Assembly: GCA_016866575.1 (NCBI GenBank)
Contig: VGMA01000011.1
Span: 1 to 19,709, forward strand
DNA length: 19,709 nucleotides
Source: Chlamydiota bacterium
GTDB lineage: Bacteria; Chlamydiota; Chlamydiia; Chlamydiales; VGMA01
Direction of reading: 5' to 3'
Below are positions 13,866 to 19,709 of the stretch, in pieces; position 1 is the first letter of the stretch; every line of letters begins with the position of its first letter. Both the position numbers and the translations under genes were made by a program. Below the pieces are notes generated by a model. That model was not told where the DNA came from. It did not search any database and saw only the letters and a list, made by a program, of their open reading frames with translations.

Positions 13866-14959
13866 AGTCGGGCGGTATCCTTTTTTTTCTTGTTGTTCTT
13901 CTGTTTTCTGCCGGATTGTTGATGGTTTTCAATACAACATCGGCAGAGCTTTTAGATAAAGGGCAAGAAGGTCAAATCTACCACGCTCTTATCAAGCAGT
14001 TCATAGCTAGTATTCTTGGAGCTTTAGCAGGTCTTGTTATCTATTCTTTAGGATATAAGAAAGTACTATCTTTTACCCCTTCGATATTCTTTTTGGGTAT
14101 TTTAGCCCTCATTTTGGTTTTTTTGCCTAAAGTTGGACAAGAAATCAACGGATCGAGACGTTGGATCAATTGCTTTGGTTTATCCCTTCAGCCGTCAGAA
14201 TTTATGAAAGCAATCATTCCGTTGATGGTGATATACCGTTTTTCTATTAAGGGTATACCAAAAACATTTAGAGAGTTTTGTGAAAGTCAACTGCTCTATG
14301 TACCACCTATTTTTCTTATTCTGTTAGAGCCAGATAATGGAAGCGCTCTGATCATAGTAACGACTTTAATTGTCTTGTATTTTCTCTATTCAGTACGTGC
14401 AAGGTATTGGTTTTTGCCAATTTGCGCTGTATGTTTAGTTGGAGGAGCTGCTGCGTATAAAATGCCGCACGTTCATGACCGTATACGTGTCTATCTACAT
14501 CCTGAAAGCGATTTATTAGGTAAAGGGCATCAACCTTATCAAGCTAAAATTGCAACAGGATCAGGAGGATTGACCGGTAGAGGATTTGGTGAAAGCATGC
14601 AAAAACAAGGCTACTTACCCGAGGCAAGAAGTGATTACATAGCAGCCATATTCGCAGAAGAAACGGGATTTATAGGAATGATTTCTCTGATTGTCCTTTT
14701 TATGGCGATAGGGGGCTTAGGCTTTCATATTGCATGTCATGCCTCTGATGAAGGGGGCTATTATACTGCGATGATTTTAACTTTTTTGATTATGATCCAA
14801 GCGTTTATCAATTTGGGTGTCGTTTCAGGTCTTTTGCCAAGTAAGGGAACAAATTTACCCTTTTTTAGCCAAGGGGGATCTTCTCTTATAGCCAATTTTA
14901 TCAACCTTGCATTACTAATGAGTATTTCTAAAAAGGAGCAGCCATGCGCATCGCTTTAG
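13862..14959 (+). CDS. ftsW: SEDS family cell-division glycosyltransferase FtsW
   Basis: FtsW is an integral membrane lipid II polymerase of the SEDS family that builds septal glycan with a class B penicillin-binding protein. The 365-residue protein has about ten hydrophobic segments and the family signatures: NGSRRWINCFGLSLQPSEF (96-114), EPDNGSALI (156-164), the loop PEARSDYI (253-260) with the catalytic Asp258, and the C-terminal GLLPSKGTNLPFFSQGGSS (323-341). Its position between murD/LysM and murG favours FtsW over RodA, though the motifs are shared. Translation probably depends on reinitiation at the ATGA overlap, since no strong ribosome binding site precedes it. It overlaps murG by 16 nt. 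Confidence 0.92.
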   Translation: MKSGGILFFLVVLLFSAGLLMVFNTTSAELLDKGQEGQIYHALIKQFIASILGALAGLVIYSLGYKKVLSFTPSIFFLGILALILVFLPKVGQEINGSRRWINCFGLSLQPSEFMKAIIPLMVIYRFSIKGIPKTFREFCESQLLYVPPIFLILLEPDNGSALIIVTTLIVLYFLYSVRARYWFLPICAVCLVGGAAAYKMPHVHDRIRVYLHPESDLLGKGHQPYQAKIATGSGGLTGRGFGESMQKQGYLPEARSDYIAAIFAEETGFIGMISLIVLFMAIGGLGFHIACHASDEGGYYTAMILTFLIMIQAFINLGVVSGLLPSKGTNLPFFSQGGSSLIANFINLALLMSISKKEQPCASL

Positions 14960-15969
14960 CAGTAGGTGGTACAGGTGGACATATACTTCCTGCTTTGGAA
15001 ATAGCTAAAAGATTACAAAATGAGGGGGCAGAAATCCATTTAATTGGGGTTTATCTCGATAAAAATCCTCATTTAGATCGTACTTTTTTATGTAAAAGTG
15101 TGGATGGTTCAAATCGCTGTGTGATGAGGATTTCAAAAGGAATTTGGCAAAGTATTCGCTACTTAAGAAAAAATAAGATCGATAAGATCATCGGATTTGG
15201 CAGCTATCACAGCTTTCCGGTATTAGTAGCGGCTCTTTTACTAAAAAAACCCTACATGCTTTTTGAAGCAAATCTTTATCCAGGTAAAGTAAACAGAATA
15301 TTTGCAAGATGGGCAAAATGGGTAGCAGTGCAATTTTCTGAAGCGCTCGCTTATTTTCCTTCTAACGGAAAAACGATCAATTTTCTCTCTCAAAGATTTG
15401 CTTTTGTATCGCCTTCTTTGCAAGAAGCGGCAAATTATTACGATTTCGATCCTTTATGTAAGACAATACTAGTGATGGGTGGCTCTTTAGGGGCTAAATC
15501 GATCAATGAAAAGATGCTTGAAATGGCGCAAAAGCTCTCTTCGCCGATCCAGGTGATCCATATTTTAGGAAAACAAGGAGAAATTGAAGAGGTAAAAAAA
15601 AGATACGATGCATTGAACATTAAAAGCGTAGTCAAAAGATTTGAAGACAACATGCAGCATGCTTATGCCATTTCTTCTTTTTCTTTAGCTAGAGCCGGTG
15701 CTGCAACAATTGCAGAGCTGATCCATTTTGAATTGCCTGCGATTTTGATCCCTTATCCTTTTGCTAAAGATCGGCATCAGCTAAAAAATGCGATCTATTT
15801 TGAGGATCAAGTAAAAGGGGGTGTTTGTATAGAAGAAAAAGATTTTAGCGAGCTTTTTACTATGCTCAATACATTCTTAGATGAAAAGTTCTTGGAGAGT
15901 AAAAAGAGCGATATCAACTTGTACAAATCCTCGTTATCTGATTTTTCAATCGCTGAAATTTTTTCATGA
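14944..15969 (+). CDS. murG: UDP-N-acetylglucosamine--lipid I N-acetylglucosaminyltransferase
   Basis: MurG is a GT-B enzyme on the inner face of the membrane that adds GlcNAc to lipid I, giving lipid II. The 341-residue protein has GGTGGH (8-13), GSLGAKSIN (180-188), SLARAGAATIAEL (247-259, with the donor-binding Glu258) and HQLKNA (278-283). It is close to the usual length of about 355. The ATG at 14944 has AGGAG 5 nt upstream inside ftsW, so it can initiate on its own despite the 16-nt overlap. An 80-nt gap with a candidate promoter separates it from murC. Confidence 0.95.
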   Translation: MRIALAVGGTGGHILPALEIAKRLQNEGAEIHLIGVYLDKNPHLDRTFLCKSVDGSNRCVMRISKGIWQSIRYLRKNKIDKIIGFGSYHSFPVLVAALLLKKPYMLFEANLYPGKVNRIFARWAKWVAVQFSEALAYFPSNGKTINFLSQRFAFVSPSLQEAANYYDFDPLCKTILVMGGSLGAKSINEKMLEMAQKLSSPIQVIHILGKQGEIEEVKKRYDALNIKSVVKRFEDNMQHAYAISSFSLARAGAATIAELIHFELPAILIPYPFAKDRHQLKNAIYFEDQVKGGVCIEEKDFSELFTMLNTFLDEKFLESKKSDINLYKSSLSDFSIAEIFS

Positions 15970-15997
15970 GCTGATCAATTTTTAGCGTCAACTTCAC

Positions 15998-16026
15998 TAG
16001 ACAGACTCAGAGGTTTTTGTCATACT
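15998..16026 (+). promoter_or_regulatory. Candidate promoter for murC-ftsQ-cutA
   Basis: TAGACA (15998-16003, five of six -35 matches), a 17-nt spacer and CATACT (16021-16026), with a TG one base before the -10 (16018-16019). The same CATACT hexamer appears in the candidate tRNA-Cys promoter. The -10 is overlapped by an inverted repeat. Confidence 0.45.
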
Positions 16027-16035
16027 AAGACAAAA
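16015..16035. repeat. Inverted repeat overlapping the murC -10 element
   Basis: The arms TTTTGTC (16015-16021) and GACAAAA (16029-16035) are perfect 7-bp complements around a 7-nt centre. The repeat covers the candidate -10 and ends 2 nt before the murC ribosome binding site. It could be a repressor operator or a leader hairpin. Confidence 0.35.
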
Positions 16036-16049
16036 TAAGGAGTAAACAG

Positions 16050-17354
16050 ATGCACTTTATCGGTATTGGCGGAATCGGAATGAGCGCATTAGCGCATATT
16101 GCTTTAGAAAAAGGGGAGCAAGTTTCAGGTAGTGATGCTAAAGATAGCGCCATCTTACAAGATCTTGAAAAAAAGGGTGCTTTTGTTCAATTAGGTCATC
16201 ATCGAGAAAATATCCAAAAGGCTTCTATTGTTGTCTATAGTAGCGCAATCAAAGAAGATAATCCTGAGTATGCCGAAGCCCAAAAACAGCATCTCAAAAT
16301 GCTGCATAGAAGTGATTTACTTAGCTTATTTATGCAAGATGCCAAGCAGATTATTGTCGCTGGCGCTCATGGTAAAAGCACCACAACAGCATGGATTGCG
16401 TATGCTTTAAAGCTTGCTTCAAAAGATCCAAGTTTTGTAGTAGGCGGTATTAGTCCTTCTTTACAAATCCATGGAAAATTAGGAAAAGGGGAATACTTTG
16501 TCGCAGAAGGGGATGAAAGTGACGGCTCTTTTTTACGCACCACCCCTTTTGCTGCTATTATCACCAGCATGGATCCTGATCATTTAGACTTTTGGCAAGA
16601 AGAAAAGGCATTAGATCAAGCTTATGACCAATTCATTCAAAAAGCAAAGCATCTCATCTACTGCATTGATGATCCCAAACTTTCTCAAAGAGCCCCTAAG
16701 GGTATTTCGTATGGATTTAGTGAAAAAGCAGATATTCGACTGTTATCGACTCAGGTAGTAGATGGAAAGCAAAGATGTACTTTTACTTTCAAAGAAAAAA
16801 TCTATGAAGATATTCCATTATCAATCGATGGCATCCATAATGTTTTGAATGCCCTAGCTGTTTTTGGCCTACTTTATCTTCTCGAAATTGAAGAAAAATA
16901 CTTTTTTGAGGCGGTCAACTCCTTTGAAGGGGTTTTGCGAAGAATGCAATTTAAGGGAATAGTAGATGGTGTCCGTTATATCGATGATTATGCTCATCAT
17001 CCAAAAGAGGTAGAAGCCACTTTGCAAGCTATGCGCTCAAAAGTGCCCTCAGAGCAATTAGTGGTTGTTTTTCAGCCGCATAGATTTTCACGTTTTCACA
17101 CTTTCCAAAAACAATTCGCAAAAGCATTGAGTGGTAATGAGCGCGTTCTTATCACAGATATTTACGGTGCAGGCGAAGAAAATAGTTTTTCTGCTGATCC
17201 GCAAGATTTAGTTTTTCTTCTGCCGAAAAACACTACCTACTACGCCAAAAGGACGAACATAAAAGATGTGCTAAAAAAAATTATTAAACCGGGTGATACG
17301 GTGCTTGCGATGGGTGCAGGGGATATCACTTTACTTAAAAAGGAAATGGAGTGA
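16050..17354 (+). CDS. murC: UDP-N-acetylmuramate--L-alanine ligase
   Basis: MurC adds L-alanine to UDP-MurNAc, the first peptide step, in the cytoplasm. The 434-residue protein shows the N-terminal GIGGIGMSALA (5-15), P-loop GAHGKSTTT (105-113), the MurC-typical DESDGSF (155-161), DPDHLD (175-180), DDYAHHP (312-318), FQPHRFSR (341-348) and GAGDITLL (422-429). The start is fixed by AAGGAG at 16037-16042, 7 nt before the ATG. In Chlamydiaceae MurC is fused to D-Ala-D-Ala ligase, but this protein ends at a normal MurC length and ftsQ starts within its stop codon (GTGA overlap). No ddl gene lies in the window. Confidence 0.96.
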   Translation: MHFIGIGGIGMSALAHIALEKGEQVSGSDAKDSAILQDLEKKGAFVQLGHHRENIQKASIVVYSSAIKEDNPEYAEAQKQHLKMLHRSDLLSLFMQDAKQIIVAGAHGKSTTTAWIAYALKLASKDPSFVVGGISPSLQIHGKLGKGEYFVAEGDESDGSFLRTTPFAAIITSMDPDHLDFWQEEKALDQAYDQFIQKAKHLIYCIDDPKLSQRAPKGISYGFSEKADIRLLSTQVVDGKQRCTFTFKEKIYEDIPLSIDGIHNVLNALAVFGLLYLLEIEEKYFFEAVNSFEGVLRRMQFKGIVDGVRYIDDYAHHPKEVEATLQAMRSKVPSEQLVVVFQPHRFSRFHTFQKQFAKALSGNERVLITDIYGAGEENSFSADPQDLVFLLPKNTTYYAKRTNIKDVLKKIIKPGDTVLAMGAGDITLLKKEME

Positions 17355-18154
17355 AAAAATTTACCCTTTTTCAATCTCTATGTTGGATCATTCTTCCTAC
17401 CTTATTTTTTACCCCTTTTTTGTATATGAGTGTAAGGTATGGGCAAAAAACGTGGAAAGAGCATCGTACTTTAGCTAAATACAACATCACTTCCATCATC
17501 CAGACAAGCTCAACAAAAAGGGCTCTAAACAGTGCTTTTTTTGCTGAACGACTAGGGTTATCTGTCGATCAGGTGCAAAATATCTACAAATTTGATGCCA
17601 AAGCAGCACAAAATAGGCTACTTGAAACTGCACTTATCAAAAATGTAAAAGTGGTCAAAGAATATCCTGATACCTTGTATATCGAATATGACATGCGTAT
17701 TCCTATTGCAAGAATTGGTGAATATGAAAATGTAGCGATTGATGAAGAGCATACGTTATTTCCGTTAAGTCCCTTTTTTTCCAGAACTAAGATACCGGAA
17801 ATCTATCTAGGTCATGATCAATCTTTGATCAAATACAACACCAAGCTTGAAGATGAAAAACTTAATGCGGCTCTTTTGATTATCGATCAAATCAAAAAAG
17901 AGCTGAAAAACGATGCTATCCATATAGAAAAAGTGGATGTTTGCAGGATTGATGCAGCAAGTTATGGTAGTAGAGAAGCAATAGTTGTTATCAAATTGCC
18001 TGAAGGAAGGCATTATTTAAGACTCCAAATTAAAGACTTAGAAAAAAAGCTCGCCAATTACGCCTCTTTAAAACCGATTTTAGATCAAGGAGATAAGGTG
18101 ATTGATTTAAGAATAGAAAACATAGCTTACATAGATAAGGTCGAAAATGGATGA
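17351..18154 (+). CDS. ftsQ: FtsQ/DivIB-type cell division protein
   Basis: This 267-residue bitopic protein has a short cytoplasmic N-terminus, one transmembrane segment (about 9-27) and a periplasmic part. In that part, residues about 75-125 (ERLGLSVDQVQNIYKFDAKA, then LIKNVKVVKEYPDTLYIEY) fit the POTRA domain, followed by an FtsQ-like beta domain (RIPIARIG, VAIDEEHTLFPL). FtsQ links divisome subcomplexes at the inner membrane. Sequence similarity within the family is low, so the call rests on this topology, the POTRA pattern and the place after murC. It begins at a GTG overlapping the murC stop by 4 nt, with AAGGA upstream, and overlaps cutA by 8 nt. Confidence 0.85.
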   Translation: MKKFTLFQSLCWIILPTLFFTPFLYMSVRYGQKTWKEHRTLAKYNITSIIQTSSTKRALNSAFFAERLGLSVDQVQNIYKFDAKAAQNRLLETALIKNVKVVKEYPDTLYIEYDMRIPIARIGEYENVAIDEEHTLFPLSPFFSRTKIPEIYLGHDQSLIKYNTKLEDEKLNAALLIIDQIKKELKNDAIHIEKVDVCRIDAASYGSREAIVVIKLPEGRHYLRLQIKDLEKKLANYASLKPILDQGDKVIDLRIENIAYIDKVENG

Positions 18155-18464
18155 ATATATATTGGTGCATTTTACAGCGGATGATCTAAAGCTTGCAGAA
18201 GGTATACTTTCTGATTTATTAGAAAGCGGAGTCGTGGCATGCGGCATGATTCAGCCTGAAGTGATTTCTCATTTTAGATGGAAGGGAAATATTGAAAAGA
18301 CAAAAGAGTGTGTGATCATCATGAAAACAAAAAAAGAGTTCTATCAGATCATCGAATCGTATATAGTAGAAAGCCATACGTATTCGATACCTGAAGTAAT
18401 AGCTATACCAATAGTAAAAGGTTATAAAAAATATCTTGAATGGATAGATCAAGAAACCTCTTGA
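18147..18464 (+). CDS. cutA: CutA1 family protein
   Basis: This 105-residue protein covers the whole CutA1 fold, a small trimeric protein with a ferredoxin-like core. Characteristic segments are the N-terminal VHFTADDLKLAEGI, the internal VACGMIQPEVISHFRWKG (30-47), IIMKTKK (57-63) and ESHTYSIPEVIAIPI (75-89). CutA was first linked to divalent cation tolerance in E. coli, but its general function is unsettled. AAGG lies 6 nt before the ATG, and the gene starts within the end of ftsQ. From memory a cutA gene occupies the same neighbourhood in C. trachomatis. Confidence 0.93.
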   Translation: MDEYILVHFTADDLKLAEGILSDLLESGVVACGMIQPEVISHFRWKGNIEKTKECVIIMKTKKEFYQIIESYIVESHTYSIPEVIAIPIVKGYKKYLEWIDQETS

Positions 18465-18489
18465 AAAAAAGAATTGTATTTTAAACAAT
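18461..18489 (+). promoter_or_regulatory. Weak candidate promoter for the rsbV-like gene
   Basis: TTGAAA (18461-18466) is followed 17 nt later by AACAAT (18484-18489). Both are partial consensus matches in an AT-rich gap, so this may be chance; the gene could also be read from the murC promoter. Confidence 0.25.
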
Positions 18490-18512
18490 GAGTAAGACAA
18501 CGAGGTATAGGC

Positions 18513-18857
18513 ATGGTAGGTCTTCGGGTAGATACAGATTGGCAACAAGATAAAGTAATCCTTCGTCCAGAAGGAAGACTTGATACTGCAACAGTAGGAA
18601 TATTAGAAAAAGAAATCACTAAGCATATCGATGAGCAGCACTATAAAATAATGCTCGATTTCAAAAAAGTCGATTATCTAAGTAGCGCCGCTATGCGATT
18701 ACTTCTTGGTACAACTAAAAAATTAAAAAGCCTCGGTGGCAAACTCACTCTTGCAGAAGTGCATGAAGAGGTGATGGAAATCATCAAAATGGCAGGTTTT
18801 GACTCTCTTCTCAGCATACATGATAAAGAAAAAGAGGCCCTCGATGCTCTTGGCTAA
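18513..18857 (+). CDS. rsbV: Anti-sigma factor antagonist (STAS domain, RsbV/SpoIIAA-like)
   Basis: This 114-residue protein is a single STAS domain. Such proteins bind RsbW-type kinases; phosphorylation of a serine breaks the interaction and PP2C phosphatases restore it. The phosphorylation site is visible as DYLSSAAMR (54-62), with Ser58 at the same position as SpoIIAA Ser58. The LRPEGRLDTATV strand-turn and the C-terminal MEIIKMAGFDSLLSIHD helix also fit. No kinase or sigma factor gene accompanies it. C. trachomatis encodes two RsbV proteins, and this one lies where I recall RsbV2, beside miaA. GAGG is 7 nt before the ATG. miaA begins 3 nt after its stop. Confidence 0.92.
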   Translation: MVGLRVDTDWQQDKVILRPEGRLDTATVGILEKEITKHIDEQHYKIMLDFKKVDYLSSAAMRLLLGTTKKLKSLGGKLTLAEVHEEVMEIIKMAGFDSLLSIHDKEKEALDALG

Positions 18858-18860
18858 ATC

Positions 18861-19709
18861 ATGTTCTTAACTCAAGAGAAAAAAACTCCACTTCATCTTC
18901 CTCAGAAAAAGAAAAAAGTCATCGTAATTTCAGGGCCTACTGCCTCCGGTAAAACGGCCCTATCTTTAATTTTATCCAAAGCGCTAAACGGCGAGATCAT
19001 CTCTTGTGATTCTGTGCAAATCTACAGGGGAATGGATATTGGAACCGCTAAGGTTCCAGTTTCTATACAAAAAGAAGTACCTCATCACATGATTGATATT
19101 CGTGATGTGGATCAAAGCTTCAATGTTGTTAATTTTTATGAAGAAGCGATGATTGCATTCAATGATATTATTGCTCGTGGCAAGACGCCTATTATTGTCG
19201 GAGGGACCGCTTTTTATATCCATACGATTCTTTATGGTCCTCCTAAAGGACCCCCTTCAGATCCGGAAATACGAGAACAGCTCGAAGCTGATTATGAAAA
19301 ATTTGGTCCGGAGATGCTCTATCAAAAGCTCAAAGAGCTCGATCCCGATCATGCGGCATCAATCACAATGCTCGATCGCCAAAAAATTATACGCAGTCTA
19401 GAAATCATCGCGATTAGCGGGATGAAAGTAAGTGAGATACCAAAACCATCTTTAGAAGATGTACCGCAAGAGTATGACTTTAGGTGCTGGTTTACTTACT
19501 ATCCAAGAGAGCTTCTTTATCCTAGAATCGAAGAAAGATGTGATCAAATGATCAAAGAAGGCTTAATAGAAGAAGTTCTTCAGCTTATCCCCAAAGGAAT
19601 CTATGAAAATAGCTCCGCTGCAAGAGCGATAGGATATAGGCAAGTGCTAGATTATTTGCAAACAGCGCAAGGGCCTGAAGATTGGGAAAATTTTGTAAGA
19701 ACATTTAAA
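18861..19709 (+). CDS. miaA: tRNA dimethylallyltransferase, 3' partial
   Basis: MiaA transfers the dimethylallyl group to N6 of A37 in tRNAs reading UNN codons. I translated 283 residues from the ATG at 18861, with the frame still open at the window end; the full protein is usually 300-340 residues. A basic N-terminal extension (residues 1-19) precedes the P-loop GPTASGKT (25-32), then CDSVQIYRGMDIGTAK (49-64), the VPHHMID segment (73-79), IIVGGTAFYI and, near the end, SSAARAIGYRQ. All are standard MiaA motifs. It starts 3 nt after the rsbV-like gene without a strong ribosome binding site, so coupled translation is likely. tRNA-Cys, which reads UGU/UGC, is a probable MiaA substrate. Confidence 0.95.
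   Translation, partial: MFLTQEKKTPLHLPQKKKKVIVISGPTASGKTALSLILSKALNGEIISCDSVQIYRGMDIGTAKVPVSIQKEVPHHMIDIRDVDQSFNVVNFYEEAMIAFNDIIARGKTPIIVGGTAFYIHTILYGPPKGPPSDPEIREQLEADYEKFGPEMLYQKLKELDPDHAASITMLDRQKIIRSLEIIAISGMKVSEIPKPSLEDVPQEYDFRCWFTYYPRELLYPRIEERCDQMIKEGLIEEVLQLIPKGIYENSSAARAIGYRQVLDYLQTAQGPEDWENFVRTFK

Noticed and set aside
18219..18548. 109-codon minus-strand open frame opposite cutA and the rsbV-like gene
   Set aside because: It is antisense to two well-supported genes, its residue composition (many Tyr, Phe, Ile) is that of an antisense AT-rich shadow, and it has no recognisable motif.
1..19709. CRISPR arrays, insertion sequences, attachment sites, replication origin
   Set aside because: No repeated spacers, transposase-like frames, direct repeats flanking the tRNA, or DnaA-box clusters were seen; the tRNA-Cys flanks look like ordinary chromosome.

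Overview
The window reads as a piece of a Chlamydiales chromosome, probably from a 'chlamydia-like' lineage outside the Chlamydiaceae. On the right, the gene order groEL paralogue / murF - mraY - murD - LysM protein - ftsW - murG - murC - ftsQ - cutA - rsbV-like - miaA matches what I remember of the Chlamydia trachomatis block around groEL_3, murF and miaA. Two differences argue against Chlamydiaceae: MurC is a free-standing ligase rather than the MurC-Ddl fusion, and glycosyltransferase genes lie between the groEL paralogue and a metallophosphoesterase gene. The DNA is AT-rich, genes are densely packed and many overlap. I saw no insertion sequence, phage gene, CRISPR array or rRNA.

Left part (1-4826). 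The window opens inside the 3' end of a 7TM-HD (PgpH-type) phosphohydrolase gene on the + strand. It converges on a five-gene minus-strand run, in transcription order: small basic hypothetical protein, calcineurin-like metallophosphoesterase, YkgJ-type cysteine-cluster protein, phosphoglucomutase-family enzyme, and a short-chain dehydrogenase with an altered catalytic motif.

Middle part (4827-9547). A + strand GT-A-like glycosyltransferase gene meets, tail to tail, a minus-strand gene with a glycosyltransferase family 9-like signature. That second gene sits 3 nt behind a divergent groEL paralogue, which itself lies 25 nt behind a tRNA-Cys(GCA) gene. One promoter upstream of the tRNA could drive all three. 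The GroEL-like protein lacks two catalytic aspartates of canonical GroEL. Going the other way is an unrecognised 340-aa protein gene, then a small AT-rich hairpin.

Right part (9548-19709). This is a division/cell-wall (dcw) cluster, all + strand. MurF, MurD, MurC, MraY and MurG supply cytoplasmic and lipid-linked steps of peptidoglycan precursor synthesis. FtsW would polymerise lipid II. The LysM protein and FtsQ would act on the outer face of the inner membrane at division. The cluster has no ftsA or ftsZ after ftsQ, as expected for Chlamydiae. It continues with cutA, an anti-sigma-factor antagonist gene and miaA, which is cut by the window end. Overlaps of 4-16 nt join most genes into translationally coupled groups, with candidate promoters before murF and murC.
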